DNA of 64,000 bases from Streptococcus anginosus subsp. whileyi MAS624. GTDB lineage: Bacteria; Bacillota; Bacilli; Lactobacillales; Streptococcaceae. This document shows, one piece after another, positions 30,168 to 41,510 of this stretch. The notes under the pieces are model-generated. The model ran no database searches, was not told the origin of the DNA, and saw only the letters and a list, made by a program, of their open reading frames with translations. The position numbers and the translations under genes were made by a program. Each line of letters starts with the position of its first letter. Position 1 is the stretch's first letter. The stretch spans positions 412,501 to 476,500 of the forward strand of contig NZ_AP013072.1 of the NCBI RefSeq assembly GCF_000478925.1, in the 5' to 3' direction.

Positions 30168-30926
30168 TTATAAATCTTTTCTTTTAAACACTTGCAAACC
30201 ACTAAATGTAAAAAGAAGTGTGATGAGAAGAGCAATTATTATGGTTTTGAATACCATATCCTGTTTAGAAACCATGTCAAAATAGAATTGCATGTTCAAG
30301 TATTTCAACCAGTCAATATCTGGGTAAAAGGCAGTTGGTAGACTTAGCAGGGAAACACCGACAAAATAGGTGAAAATAGCAGCTATAATAGAATTTGTAG
30401 CATACAGTACGAAAGAAACAAGGCTAACCCAAGCTAGGGTACAAATAAATTGAACCCCTATCGTAATGAGAAAATTAGAAAGGAAATGTTTGGGTGCGGT
30501 TCCCATGCCATTGATGAGTGTAGCAGGAATAAATGAGGAATAGGTTAGAATCAATTGAAGTACGATGAGACTTGCCAGAACAAATAACTTAGACAAATAG
30601 AATTCTGTTCGTGAGATACCGCTAGTAATAGAATTTTTATATAATTTTTGAGTAAGATCAATTCCAATTAATAAAACAACAAGGATGATAATAAAAATAA
30701 TAGTATTACTAAAATTACCAGAAGTTTTAGTGATAGCTTCAAAACCAGTCCAACTACTCTTCTTCTCCAATGCGTTTAAAGCTTTTGTGTCTGTATGTAC
30801 CCCTACATTCCCCATAACACCATAGAGCACACCGGATAATAGTGTGATGATAAAGAAGAACTCCGTAATCCAAAAACCCTTTGAGCGAAAGAAACGATAA
30901 AAGTCTGCTTGAATTGTGTGGAACAT
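30168..30926 (-). CDS. ABC-2 type transporter permease
   Basis: 252-residue integral membrane protein with six predicted hydrophobic segments and an N-terminal amphipathic start (MFHTIQADFYRFFRSKGFW), typical of permeases of BcrA-like exporters and lantibiotic-immunity transporters. The ATPase gene lies 11 bp upstream in the same operon. With the facing two-component genes, it may form a peptide-antibiotic sensing and resistance module, which is inference from context. Confidence 0.82.
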   Translation of the reverse strand: MFHTIQADFYRFFRSKGFWITEFFFIITLLSGVLYGVMGNVGVHTDTKALNALEKKSSWTGFEAITKTSGNFSNTIIFIIILVVLLIGIDLTQKLYKNSITSGISRTEFYLSKLFVLASLIVLQLILTYSSFIPATLINGMGTAPKHFLSNFLITIGVQFICTLAWVSLVSFVLYATNSIIAAIFTYFVGVSLLSLPTAFYPDIDWLKYLNMQFYFDMVSKQDMVFKTIIIALLITLLFTFSGLQVFKRKDL

Positions 30927-30937
30927 GATAAACCTCC

Positions 30938-31846
30938 CTATTCTACCAAATCTGTAAAGTATTTTTCTAAATCTTGGCGAGCATAGTAAATTTCGTTAAT
31001 GGTAACATTCTCTGCCCCTAGCGTTTGAACAATCTTGTTGATTTCGTGCGAGTGAGTGAAAATATGCAGCTCGTCTGTTGCATTTACAACTTTGAGGCGG
31101 TAGCCTAGTTGATCGTGAAGAATTTTGCTTGCTTCAGCAAGATTATTTGTTTTCAAAACGATATAATCTTCATTATCTTCTTCAAATTCTACTTTCGTAA
31201 TTTCTTTGATGAGATGACCATTTTCAATGATGCCGAATTTTGTAGCGACCAAGTATAGTTCACTTAAAATATGACTGGAAATGATGAAGGTCATATTCAA
31301 TTCTTCATTGAGGCGTTGCACCAACTGGCGGAATTCTTTGATTCCGACAGGGTCAAGCCCGTTAATCGGTTCATCCAAAATCATTAAATCAGGTTTTGAC
31401 AGAAGAGCAATGGCAATGCCCAAACGCTGTTTCATGCCAAGAGAAAAATCTCGGAATTTTTTCTTGCCAGTATTGGTCAAGCCCACGTAAGAGAGAGTTT
31501 CTTGGATAACCTTATCCGTATTTGGGATATGCCGTATCTTGCAACAATAGTTTAAGTTTTCATAGGCCGTCAAGTGATTGTAAGCAGCGGGTGCTTCAAT
31601 GACAGAACCAACTCGCTTGAGAGCGTGCGTCCATTCGGAGTTATTAGAAGAGCCAAAGAGAGCGACCGTACCGCTATTGGGCTGAATCAGCTGGGTAATC
31701 ACTTTGATAAGCGTTGTCTTACCAGCTCCATTTTTCCCAATTAGCCCGTAAATTTCTCCTTGCTTCACGGTGAGACTGACATCATTCAAAGCGAGTTGTT
31801 GTCCAAATCTCTTGCTGATGTGTTTCACATTTACAACAGTTTCCAT
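30938..31846 (-). CDS. ABC transporter ATPase (BcrA/YxlF-like)
   Basis: 302-residue ATPase. Walker A is GKNGAGKTTLIK, the signature is FSLGMKQRLGIA and Walker B is LMILDEPINGLDP. The C-terminal extension of about 80 residues is usual for ATPases that drive ABC-2 exporters for bacitracin or lantibiotics. It is the first gene of the two-gene operon; the permease follows. Upstream is a compact AT-rich promoter region shared with the end of the hydrolase gene at 31974. Confidence 0.88.
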   Translation of the reverse strand: METVVNVKHISKRFGQQLALNDVSLTVKQGEIYGLIGKNGAGKTTLIKVITQLIQPNSGTVALFGSSNNSEWTHALKRVGSVIEAPAAYNHLTAYENLNYCCKIRHIPNTDKVIQETLSYVGLTNTGKKKFRDFSLGMKQRLGIAIALLSKPDLMILDEPINGLDPVGIKEFRQLVQRLNEELNMTFIISSHILSELYLVATKFGIIENGHLIKEITKVEFEEDNEDYIVLKTNNLAEASKILHDQLGYRLKVVNATDELHIFTHSHEINKIVQTLGAENVTINEIYYARQDLEKYFTDLVE

Positions 31847-31957
31847 AACATGACCTCCATTTTTTCTATCGTAGAGTTTCTCCTCTCTTCAAGAATTAGT
31901 ATACAAAATGCTTGTCAAATAAGTCTCAAGCAATTCTCAAATATTTCTAAAATTTAA

Positions 31958-31983
31958 AAAATCTGAGAAAACCTCAGATTTCA
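31958..31983 (-). terminator. Terminator overlapping the hydrolase stop codon
   Basis: On the minus strand AAATCTGAG-GTTTT-CTCAGATTTTTT; the TGA stop of the gene at 31974 is inside the left arm. Confidence 0.75.
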
Positions 31984-32600
31984 CAATTTTGTAGGATAAA
32001 TCTTTCAATCATAGCGGCCATTTCTTGAGGATGGTCTGTGTTAAGTGTATGATTTCCACCTGAAAGTGTCACAAAATCTGCTTGTGGTAAAGCTGTAGCT
32101 AATTTTTTAGAGGAAGGCAGGTTAGGCCAATCTTTGCTGCCACAGATGATGAGGCTGGGAAGTTGTATTGCACTTAGTTGACTTGATAAATCTAAATTTT
32201 TCAAGTCTTTTAACAGGCCAACAAAAGATTTTTTATGAAGCCCCTCTTTTTTGAATAGGGAGTCTGGTAGGCAAGAGAAGATAAGCAGCTGGAGTTTATA
32301 GAGTAGATTGGAGCTTAGTTTATATTGAGTTCCTGATAAAACGAGTGCTTGGAGCTGAGGAAATTGTTGGCCCACCTTTAAGGCAAGAGTTCCACCGAGA
32401 GACAATCCAACTAGAACAAATGGTTCGTTGATGGCTTGAAGTTCCTGACAAAGGTGTTGTTCTAGCTGAGAGACTGTAATGATGTTGTTATTTGTGTAAA
32501 AGAGGTCTAAAGCCTCGGTGTCATATTGTGGCAGAAGTTCACGGACTTTATCCCAAGAGTGTTTATCCTGTCCAAGACCGTGTAAAAAAATGATTTTCAT
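31974..32600 (-). CDS. Alpha/beta hydrolase
   Basis: 208-residue alpha/beta-hydrolase-fold protein. It starts MKIIFLHGLGQDKHSW (oxyanion HG motif), has the nucleophile elbow GLSLGGT and the catalytic His in LSGGNHTLNTDHP. I placed the start at 32600 after AAAGGAATCACTC; an in-frame ATG at 32672 would add 24 residues without a ribosome site. No signal peptide is seen. Substrate unknown; an esterase or thioesterase activity is plausible. Confidence 0.85.
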   Translation of the reverse strand: MKIIFLHGLGQDKHSWDKVRELLPQYDTEALDLFYTNNNIITVSQLEQHLCQELQAINEPFVLVGLSLGGTLALKVGQQFPQLQALVLSGTQYKLSSNLLYKLQLLIFSCLPDSLFKKEGLHKKSFVGLLKDLKNLDLSSQLSAIQLPSLIICGSKDWPNLPSSKKLATALPQADFVTLSGGNHTLNTDHPQEMAAMIERFILQNCEI

Positions 32601-32808
32601 GAGTGATTCCTTTTTATTTTCAACAAAAGAGATGGGAACGATTGTAAGAGTAAACCTATTAAAATCTATCATAAATTGGATTACCTGATATCATTATAGC
32701 ATAAAGAAGGTGTTTGTGTTGCGATAGAATTAGACGATGACCTACTTTAAATGGATAAAAAGATCTTCTAAAAAATAAAATTGATCGCAGTGTTTTTGTA
32801 TCAAATTC

Positions 32809-33462
32809 TTACTTTGGGATAAAAAGGGTTAAATTGATGATGAGGAAAGTCAAGAAACAGACAAGGCTTGCACTTTTTGGTGTTTTAAAATGTCGGTAAT
32901 AGCTTCGCTTGACAGTCTCATCAAATCCGTGGGCGTACATAGCTTCCACATAGGAATCTCGCCAGTTGAAAGCGATAAAAATTGCTTTGATATAAAAGAT
33001 TGGTGACCAGAAATGCAAGGTTTTATCTCGCAAGAGACTAGCTTCGCGAACAGCTTGGATTTCTTTTTGAATAACTGGAATAGCGTTTAAGACAACGAGC
33101 AGCCCGTAGGTAAAATGACTCGGAAGTCCTTTTTGATGCCAGTAGCGCAAGAGTTGATTGAGATTGACGCCGTATAAAAAGGTCATTCCCAGAGCCGCTA
33201 AAGCAAAAGAACGTGTAAAAAGAACAATCGCTTGACTTTTGTCACCGTGAAGCTGAATAGCCCAGAAATTTGCTAACGCCGGAAGTAATGGCAGAAGGAA
33301 CACCCAGAGAATGCCCCACCATTTCCTAATATAAATAAGGTAGGTAAGTGTTCCTGCGACAATAGTGCAGTTGAGCCATGTTAATCGGACAAAGGAAATT
33401 TCTAGCGTCAATACAATGAGAAGGAGCAAGAGTGCTAGGACATTTGTTTCTTCTTTTTTCAT
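32809..33462 (-). CDS. ykoC: ECF transporter transmembrane subunit (EcfT/YkoC-like)
   Basis: 217-residue membrane subunit that couples ATP hydrolysis to vitamin import. It has several hydrophobic segments and the EcfT-type cytoplasmic stretch IQAVREASLLRDKTL, with the later YVEAMYAHGFDE corresponding to the Ala-Arg-Gly-like motif. Its start overlaps the stop of the ATPase gene by 4 bases. Together with the ATPase and the YkoE-like subunit under a TPP riboswitch it forms an importer for the thiamine precursor HMP or thiamine. Confidence 0.85.
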   Translation of the reverse strand: MKKEETNVLALLLLLIVLTLEISFVRLTWLNCTIVAGTLTYLIYIRKWWGILWVFLLPLLPALANFWAIQLHGDKSQAIVLFTRSFALAALGMTFLYGVNLNQLLRYWHQKGLPSHFTYGLLVVLNAIPVIQKEIQAVREASLLRDKTLHFWSPIFYIKAIFIAFNWRDSYVEAMYAHGFDETVKRSYYRHFKTPKSASLVCFLTFLIINLTLFIPK

Positions 33463-34793
33463 AGCGCTCTCCTTTCTGTCAGCCCGTGAGACGTCAGCTC
33501 TACCAAATGATCACTAATGCCGTCTAATGGCTCTAAGCGATGAGAAATGATAATAAAGCTCTGTTGTGCAGCTTTTTCCTTAATCCAATTAGCAAAAAAA
33601 TCACAGGCTTTTTTATCTAAACCAGTAAAAGGCTCGTCCATGAGTATGACAGGGTTTTCCAAGGTCAGGATAGCCAATAATTGAATGATTTTTTTCTGTC
33701 CGCCGCTCAAGTGGAAAAGACCAGAATCCATTTTGTCCTCTAAGCCAAATAAATCCAGGGCTTCTTGTACCTTTGCTTGGTTTTCACTGGAAAGAAAGGG
33801 CAGGTTTAATTCCTCTGCGGGGGTCGTCCGAATGAATTGCTTTTCAGCATCTTGAACAACGGCAGTAATATGGCGATATAACTTCTTGTTCTTCTTAATT
33901 TTTCGGCCCTGATAACGCATGCTACCTTTGTATTTTTGCAATTGCAAAATGGCACGAAAGAGAGTGGACTTGCCGACACCGTTAGCTCCGATGAGAGTTG
34001 TAATACCTTGTTGAAAAGTAAAGTCCTCAATTGTAAAAAGTATTTTTTTGTCAAATTGACAGGAAACATGCTGTAATTGTAAGAGAGGGTTTCGCTGGGT
34101 ATTTTCGCGTGCCAGCTGATAGCTTGGGAGTTCCTTTTTTAAAAGAGCTACATCTCGTTCAAAAATTTCCCCATTTTTTAATTCAACAAGGCAGTCGACA
34201 TAGTCAGCATAGAGGCTACGATCATGGTCACATAAAATAACAGTCTTCCCCATTTTTGTCAAATCTGCTAGTAAATGAATCAAGCGCTTGCGTGCTATTT
34301 GATCGACAGAAGCAAAGGGCTCGTCCAATAGAATAATCTGCGAATCCATAGCCAACAGAACCGCCAGAGAGACTTGTTGCTTTTCTCCACCAGATAAGGT
34401 CAGAAAGTCTCGATGAAGCAGGTGCTCTACTTTGCCAAGTGCAATCGCATGCTGGATTTTTTCATCAATCTGGTCAGCGGGTGTCTGGAGATTTTCCAAG
34501 GTAAAAATCAATTCTTCATAAAGAGTTGGCATGGTGAATTGACGGCTTGGATTTTGAAACATCATGCTGAGGTAGGTGACTCGTTTATGAATAGGTAAAT
34601 GAGATAGTAGTGTATCACCTAGTTTGACCTCTCCAGAGAAGTCTAGTTCGTTGAAATTCGTTAAAATCCGAAAAAGGGTTGATTTGCCAGCACCGGTATC
34701 GCCAATTAAGAGTGTCATTTTGCCTGTTTCAAAGGCGAAGGTTAAATTTTTAAAGACATCTCTAAAATAAATGTGCTCTAATGCTAGTTTCAT
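33459..34793 (-). CDS. ykoD: ECF transporter duplicated ATPase (YkoD-like)
   Basis: 444-residue protein with two ABC ATPase domains in tandem. First half: Walker A GDTGAGKSTL, signature LSGGEKQQ, Walker B IILLDEPFASVD. Second half: Walker A GANGVGKSTL, signature LSGGQKK, Walker B VILMDEPFTGLD. The fused pair replaces the separate EcfA and EcfA' subunits. Its start is 1 bp from the stop of the YkoE-like gene and its end overlaps the EcfT gene, so the three are tightly coupled. Confidence 0.9.
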   Translation of the reverse strand: MKLALEHIYFRDVFKNLTFAFETGKMTLLIGDTGAGKSTLFRILTNFNELDFSGEVKLGDTLLSHLPIHKRVTYLSMMFQNPSRQFTMPTLYEELIFTLENLQTPADQIDEKIQHAIALGKVEHLLHRDFLTLSGGEKQQVSLAVLLAMDSQIILLDEPFASVDQIARKRLIHLLADLTKMGKTVILCDHDRSLYADYVDCLVELKNGEIFERDVALLKKELPSYQLARENTQRNPLLQLQHVSCQFDKKILFTIEDFTFQQGITTLIGANGVGKSTLFRAILQLQKYKGSMRYQGRKIKKNKKLYRHITAVVQDAEKQFIRTTPAEELNLPFLSSENQAKVQEALDLFGLEDKMDSGLFHLSGGQKKIIQLLAILTLENPVILMDEPFTGLDKKACDFFANWIKEKAAQQSFIIISHRLEPLDGISDHLVELTSHGLTERRAL

Positions 34794-34794
34794 C

Positions 34795-35355
34795 TTATTT
34801 ACCAGCAGCTTGGTTAATCTTGTCGTAAAGATTCATAATGATTTTAACCAGAACAGCACAGAAGAAGAATACCGAAAGAAAACGAACAACAAACAATGCT
34901 AAAACAAACTCGGGTTTGAAAGCATAATAACCAATTTTAAAATATTCATAGGCAAAGCTCAAAAAGGTCGTACCAATGGCGCTATAAGTCAGAGCTAACC
35001 AGTCGTAGCATTTGTATCGCGTCGCCGCAAAACCAAGCTCACTACCAAAGCCTTGAATGAGCCCAGAAATCAAAGTGCTCATGCCAAATTGGCTACCATA
35101 TAGTACCTCTGCGAGGGCTGCAAGCGCTTCTCCAATCGTGGCGCTACCAGCTTTGCGAATGAGCATAGCTGACATAGGAGCAGCCATGCACCAAAGTCCG
35201 AACAAGACTTCATTGGCGAAAGGCTCCAAACCTGCTGGTGCTAAAATAGCTGTTAAAATGTTGTAAAGAAAACCAGAACCAACAAAAATCCCACCGAAAA
35301 GAATAGCTAAAAGAGCTAAGAGGATAACATCTCGTAAACTCCATTTTTCAAACAT
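34795..35355 (-). CDS. ykoE: ECF substrate-binding subunit YkoE (thiamine/HMP)
   Basis: 186-residue membrane S-component with about five or six hydrophobic segments. The stretch FANEVLFGLWCMAAPMSAMLIRK and GSELGFAATRY are typical of YkoE proteins. It is the first gene after a TPP riboswitch, which fits binding of thiamine or its pyrimidine precursor. In the cell it delivers substrate to the EcfT-ATPase module encoded by the next two genes. Confidence 0.9.
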   Translation of the reverse strand: MFEKWSLRDVILLALLAILFGGIFVGSGFLYNILTAILAPAGLEPFANEVLFGLWCMAAPMSAMLIRKAGSATIGEALAALAEVLYGSQFGMSTLISGLIQGFGSELGFAATRYKCYDWLALTYSAIGTTFLSFAYEYFKIGYYAFKPEFVLALFVVRFLSVFFFCAVLVKIIMNLYDKINQAAGK

Positions 35356-35398
35356 AAAAAACTCCTTCTAACAAAGCAGATGAGGAGTTTTGGCGCAA

Positions 35399-35430
35399 CA
35401 AAATAAAATCTAATCACATAAATGATTAGA
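35399..35430 (-). terminator. Expression-platform terminator of the TPP riboswitch
   Basis: On the minus strand TCTAATCA-TTTATG-TGATTAGA followed by TTTTATTTT, between the riboswitch and ykoE. Confidence 0.85.
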
Positions 35431-35441
35431 ACGGTTTGGTC

Positions 35442-35522
35442 TTTCTTATACATTTCCCTGCGGCAGCATTAACTGCATCAGGTTCCATGGGTATAATCTC
35501 AGCCTCAGCACCCCAAATGTTC
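35442..35522 (-). promoter_or_regulatory. TPP riboswitch (THI element)
   Basis: On the minus strand the conserved blocks appear in order: GGGGTGC, GGCTGAGA, ACCC, GAACCTGATGCAGTTAATGC and a CAGGGAA-like end. The terminator follows 10-15 bases downstream, so TPP binding should switch off ykoEDC by premature termination. Confidence 0.93.
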
Positions 35523-35616
35523 TTTGCTTTTTATTATGTTGCTATTCTAACATCTATTTTCAAAAATAGCAAGCAAAGGATTTTCAAAAATTTTGATGTA
35601 TACGGCTGTCATAGCC

Positions 35617-35720
35617 TTAAACTATATTAAATCATAAAATGTTAAACGACACGCGATGAAATCAACGTTTAATATATATATATATATATATATGGAATCT
35701 AGCTATAGTTTTTAACTATA
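35617..35720 (+). promoter_or_regulatory. metE control region: Met box plus a half-like site
   Basis: TATAGTT-TTT-AACTATA at 35704-35720 is a perfect Met box, identical in layout to that at 11393. A weaker site (ATAGCC ... AAACTATA) lies near 35611-35626. A run of AT dinucleotides separates them. The -10-like TAAGAT follows near 35766. Confidence 0.75.
35672..35693. repeat. (AT)11 dinucleotide tract upstream of metE
   Basis: Eleven AT units in a row, between two Met-box-like sequences. Slipped-strand change in length could alter their spacing. Confidence 0.85.
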
Positions 35721-35801
35721 ACAAATTCCTGGAAATTCCAATTATACAGAGCTTAGATTTTCTGTTAAGATAGTGTCAACAAGAAATTTTGGAGGATGAC
35801 T

Positions 35802-38051
35802 ATGTCAACTACGATTATCGGCTTCCCACGTTTGGGAGAATTCCGCGAATTAAAATTCACCATTGAAAAGTACTTTAGGAATGAAATTTCAGCTCAAGAG
35901 CTCCTGGCTACTGCCAAGGACCTGCGCGCCAAACACTGGAATATCGTCAAAGAGCACGGGATTACTGAAGTGCCGTCCAACGATTTTTCTCACTATGATA
36001 ACGTTTTGGATGCTGCCTTCCTCTTCAACGTAGTGCCGCCATCTGTGCAAGGTTTGGACCTGACGGACCTGGAGCGTTATTTTGCTCTGGCCCGCGGCTA
36101 CCAAGGAGAAAAAGGTGACGTCCGTGCCCTGCCGATGAAAAAGTGGTTCAACACCAACTATCATTACATCGTTCCAAAATTTGAAAAAGACACTGAGGTC
36201 AAACTGGTCGGTCACAAGATTTTTGACGAATACCAGGAAGCCAAGGAGCTGGGTCTGGATACCCGTCCGGTCCTGGTAGGTCCCTTCACACTCCTGCAGC
36301 TGTCCGACTTTGAAGAAGGGGTAGAACCTGCCCAGTTTGTGGATGCCCTGGCCAAGGCCTATCAGGAAGTCTTTGCCAAATTGGCCAACCTTGGTGCCGG
36401 CTGCATCCAGCTGGATGAGCCTGCTCTGGTCAAGGATCTGTCTGCCGAAGAGAAGGCCCTCTTCCTGGCCCTTTACAAGAAGCTCCTGGTGGATAAAAAA
36501 GGCCTGGAAGTCCTGATCCAAACCTACTTCGGCGATGTTCGGGATATCTACTCTGATTTGATCGAACTGCCGGTTGATGCCATCGGTCTGGATTTCGTCG
36601 AAGGCAAGAAAACCCTAGAGTTGGTCAAGTCCGGCTTCCCGGCCGACAAGACCCTTTATGCCGGGATTGTCAACGGTAAGAATATCTGGCGCAATAATTA
36701 TGAAAAGAGCCTGGCTGTTCTGGAGCAGATTCCGGCTGAAAAGCTTGTGCTGACCAGCTCCTGCTCCCTGCTGCATGTACCTTTCACCACAACCAATGAA
36801 GACTTTGAAGAAGCCATCCTCAAGCACTTTGCCTTTGCGGTGGAAAAGCTGGATGAGATCCGGGACCTGGATGCCATCCGCAATGGTGGCGGTGCAGAAG
36901 CCCTGGTGGCGAATAAAGAACTCTTTGCCACTGAGCGTGTCGGTCAAAATGCTGAATTGGCAACTCGTATCGCTGGATTGACCGATGCCGACTACACTCG
37001 CCTGCCGGCCTTCGCAGAACGCGAAGCCATCCAGAAGGAAGCCTTCAAACTTCCGGCCCTGCCGACGACAACCATCGGTTCCTTCCCTCAGACCAAGGAA
37101 GTTCGGGCCAAGCGCCTGGCCTTCCGCAAGGGTGAGCTTTCTCAGGAAGACTATGATAAGTTCCTGGCTGAGCAGATCGACGAATGGATCAAGTGGCAGG
37201 AAGAAGTCGGTTTTGATGTTCTGGTTCACGGGGAATTCGAGCGCAATGACATGGTAGAATACTTCGGTCAAAATCTGTCCGGCTATCTCTTCTCCAAGAA
37301 CGGCTGGGTGCAGTCCTACGGTATGCGTGGGGTGAAACCGCCGATTATCTGGGGAGATGTAACCCGCCTCAACCCGATTACTGTTAAATGGTCCAGCTAT
37401 GCTCAAAGCCGGACTGACAAGCCGGTTAAGGGAATGCTGACGGGACCTGTAACCATCCTCAACTGGTCCTTCCCACGGGAAGATATTTCCATCAAGGACT
37501 CTACCCTGCAGATTGCCCTGGCCATCAAGGACGAAGTTCTGGACCTGGAAGCTGCCGGCGTTAAGATTATCCAAATCGATGAAGCTGCCCTGCGTGAAAA
37601 GCTGCCGCTCCGTCGCAGCGACTGGTATGAAGACTATCTGGACTGGGCTATTCCGGCCTTCCGTCTGGTCCACTCTACCGTTGCACCGGATACGCAGATC
37701 CATACCCACATGTGCTACTCAGAGTTTACCGATATTATCCCGGCCATTGACAACATGGATGCGGATGTTATCTCCTTTGAAGCCAGCCGCTCCAACCTGG
37801 AAATCCTGGATGAGCTCAAGGTCAAGAACTTTCAGACAGAAGTGGGACCTGGAGTTTACGATATCCACTCTCCTCGTGTACCAAATGAAGAGGAAATCGA
37901 CCACACCATCGAAGCCATCCTGACCAAGGTGCCGAGCCGCAAGGTCTGGATCAATCCTGACTGCGGTCTGAAAACGCGTGGCATTACTGAAACCAAGGCC
38001 AGCCTAGTCCGCCTGGTAGAGGCAGCCAAGGCAGCGCGTGAAAAACTTTAA
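35802..38051 (+). CDS. metE: Cobalamin-independent methionine synthase MetE
   Basis: 749-residue enzyme that methylates homocysteine with 5-methyltetrahydropteroyl-polyglutamate. It begins [19 protein letters not shown]; the catalytic half has [39 protein letters not shown] and [12 protein letters not shown], which supply the zinc-binding His, Cys, Glu and Cys. I chose ATG at 35802, six bases after GGAGG; an in-frame ATG at 35796 is too close. Codon use is markedly richer in CTG, GCC, ATC and GTC than in neighbouring genes (one sampled line at 36421-36480 has 33 G/C of 60). That suggests import by recombination. metF follows in the same operon. Confidence 0.97.
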   Translation: MSTTIIGFPRLGEFRELKFTIEKYFRNEISAQELLATAKDLRAKHWNIVKEHGITEVPSNDFSHYDNVLDAAFLFNVVPPSVQGLDLTDLERYFALARGYQGEKGDVRALPMKKWFNTNYHYIVPKFEKDTEVKLVGHKIFDEYQEAKELGLDTRPVLVGPFTLLQLSDFEEGVEPAQFVDALAKAYQEVFAKLANLGAGCIQLDEPALVKDLSAEEKALFLALYKKLLVDKKGLEVLIQTYFGDVRDIYSDLIELPVDAIGLDFVEGKKTLELVKSGFPADKTLYAGIVNGKNIWRNNYEKSLAVLEQIPAEKLVLTSSCSLLHVPFTTTNEDFEEAILKHFAFAVEKLDEIRDLDAIRNGGGAEALVANKELFATERVGQNAELATRIAGLTDADYTRLPAFAEREAIQKEAFKLPALPTTTIGSFPQTKEVRAKRLAFRKGELSQEDYDKFLAEQIDEWIKWQEEVGFDVLVHGEFERNDMVEYFGQNLSGYLFSKNGWVQSYGMRGVKPPIIWGDVTRLNPITVKWSSYAQSRTDKPVKGMLTGPVTILNWSFPREDISIKDSTLQIALAIKDEVLDLEAAGVKIIQIDEAALREKLPLRRSDWYEDYLDWAIPAFRLVHSTVAPDTQIHTHMCYSEFTDIIPAIDNMDADVISFEASRSNLEILDELKVKNFQTEVGPGVYDIHSPRVPNEEEIDHTIEAILTKVPSRKVWINPDCGLKTRGITETKASLVRLVEAAKAAREKL

Positions 38052-38123
38052 TCAAAAAATAAGAGCTGACAGAAGGGAGGGCCTGCCCCTGCCCTTGCTG
38101 TCTTAGTAAAGGAATTGTGAAAC

Positions 38124-38978
38124 ATGTCTAGCCAAAGCCCGTCTATCTCTTTTGAAATATTTCCTCCCAATCCAGCAGTAGGCAATGAAAAGATTATGGT
38201 GGCCCTGAAGGAAATGCAGGACCTGGCGCCTCATTTTATCAGTGTCACAGCGAGTAATAATAAGTTCAATATCGAAGAAACGACGGTGCGTCTGGCGGAC
38301 TTTATCCGCAATGACCTGCACATCCCGACCATTGCTCACCTGCCTGCGGTTTATCTGACTAAGGAAATGGTTACAGAAACTCTGACAGCACTTGATAAGG
38401 TAGGTGTTCATAAAGTATTGGCACTCAGAGGGGATATCCTCCCTGATGTGGAGCCCCAAAAGGATTTCGTCTACGCAACAGATTTGATTGAGTATATTAA
38501 GAAAGAAGCTCCTCACTTTGAGATTGTGGGTGCCTGTTATCCAGAAGGTCATCCAGACTCGCCCAATCAAATCTCGGATATCCAAAATCTCAAAAAGAAG
38601 GTGGATGCCGGCTGTTCCAGCCTTTTAACACAACTTTTCTTTGACAATGAGAGTTTTTACGATTTTCAAGATAAATGTATCTTAGCAGGGATTGAGGTTC
38701 CGATTCATGCGGGGATTATGCCGATTTTAAACCGAAATCAAGCTCTTCGTTTGCTCAAAACCTGTGAAAACATTTATTTACCACGAAAATTTTGCTCTAT
38801 TCTAGATAAATATGAACACGATCCAGAGTCACTTAGAGCAGCAGGATTAGCTTATGCGATTGACCAAATTGTTGACTTAGTCACTCAAGATGTGGCAGGC
38901 GTTCATTTATATACAATGAACAATTCCGATACTGCTCATCAAATTTATCAAGCGACGCATACATTTTTTGATAAGTAA
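38124..38978 (+). CDS. metF: 5,10-methylenetetrahydrofolate reductase MetF
   Basis: 284-residue FAD enzyme that makes the 5-methyl folate used by MetE. Family signatures are SFEIFPPNPAVGNEKI near the start, FISVTASNNKFNIEET, VLALRGDILPD and TQLFFDNESFYDF. The gene lies 72 bp after metE, across an imperfect hairpin, and shares its Met-box promoter. Its first part resembles metE in base use, while the last two-thirds is AT-rich like the rest of the window, so a recombination junction may lie inside it. Confidence 0.95.
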   Translation: MSSQSPSISFEIFPPNPAVGNEKIMVALKEMQDLAPHFISVTASNNKFNIEETTVRLADFIRNDLHIPTIAHLPAVYLTKEMVTETLTALDKVGVHKVLALRGDILPDVEPQKDFVYATDLIEYIKKEAPHFEIVGACYPEGHPDSPNQISDIQNLKKKVDAGCSSLLTQLFFDNESFYDFQDKCILAGIEVPIHAGIMPILNRNQALRLLKTCENIYLPRKFCSILDKYEHDPESLRAAGLAYAIDQIVDLVTQDVAGVHLYTMNNSDTAHQIYQATHTFFDK

Positions 38979-39023
38979 GGATGTCCTGACCTTTGTTGTT
39001 CTGCAGTTGCAGCTAGAAACCTT

Positions 39024-39051
39024 AAAAGAGTGCTGAAAATGCGCTCTTTTT
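39024..39051 (+). terminator. Terminator of metE-metF
   Basis: AAAAGAGTGC pairs with GCGCTCTTTT around TGAAAAT and is followed by T. Confidence 0.8.
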
Positions 39052-39175
39052 GGTTTTCTGATTGATAGGGAATATTAAGTGATGAAAGAATAGTATCAGC
39101 ATTTATGGCTATTCTACAAGAAAGGGGTTACAAAAAAGGGTATAATAGAAGTAACGAAAGAACGAGGTGAATAAA

Positions 39176-40644
<1,469 letters not shown>

Positions 40645-40656
40645 AAGGGTCAACAG

Positions 40657-41499
40657 ATGATCAGAAAAATTATCTTTTTAGATGTAGACGGAACTTTGGT
40701 GGATTATGACAATCGCATTCCAGAATCCGCTATCCAGGCTATTCGTCAGGCGCGGGAAAATGGGCATTTAGTCTATGTTTGTACAGGGCGCAGTAAGGCG
40801 GAAATGCCTCAGGAAATATGGGCTATCGGTCTAGACGGTATGATTGGCGGGAATGGTTCTTATGTGGAGCATGAAGGTCAGGTCATCATGCATCAGTTGA
40901 TTCCTTTAGAGGTGGAAAAGAGAGTGGTAGACTGGCTGCATGAGAGAGGATTGGAATTTTATTTAGAAAGTAACAACGGTCTCTTTGCTAGTGAGCATTT
41001 CCGTGATGCAGCGCGTCCGGTCATGAAACTTTATGCCAAGAAAAAAGGAAAAACAGATGCGGAAGTTGAACATCAAGAGGTTGAAGATGTGATGCACGGC
41101 ATGGTCTTTGGTGGCGAGCTTTACCGAGATGATCTAAATAAAATCAGCTTTATTCTCACTTCTTATCAGGATCACTTGGACTCTAAGGAAGCTTTTCTAT
41201 AGCTCAAGGCTGGTACATGGGGTGGTCGTGGAGAGGAAGCTCTCTTTGGCGATCTAGGAGTTAAGGATATTACGAAGGCACATGCGATTGATGTACTGCT
41301 AGAGCATTTGGGGGCGGAAAAAGAAGATACAATTGCTTTTGGAGATGCCAAGATTGACATTCCGATGTTGGAATATTGTCAAATTGGGGTTTCTATGGGT
41401 AATGGCGGCCCAGAAATATTAGCCATGGCGGATATGGTGACAGATGATGTGGCCGAGGACGGTCTCTACAATGCCTTTGAAAAATTAGAACTTCTTTAG
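40657..41499 (+). pseudogene. Cof-type HAD phosphatase, interrupted by one TAG
   Basis: The frame encodes a HAD IIB phosphatase of 280 codons: IIFLDVDGTLVDYD with the DxD pair at the start and IAFGDAKIDIPMLE near the end. The single lesion I see is TAG at 41200-41202, after residue 181; the same frame resumes at once with LKAGTWGGRGEEA. A C-to-T change in CAG would explain it. The front fragment keeps the nucleophile but loses the GDxxxD metal site, so it should be inactive. It lies 12 bp after the broken GH1 gene. Confidence 0.87.
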
Positions 41500-41510
41500 A
41501 GGAATATTTT

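Noticed and set aside
36615..37709. 364-codon minus-strand open frame opposite metE
   Set aside because: It lies fully antisense to a well-conserved gene with high G/C third positions, which creates long shadow frames; it has no family motif.
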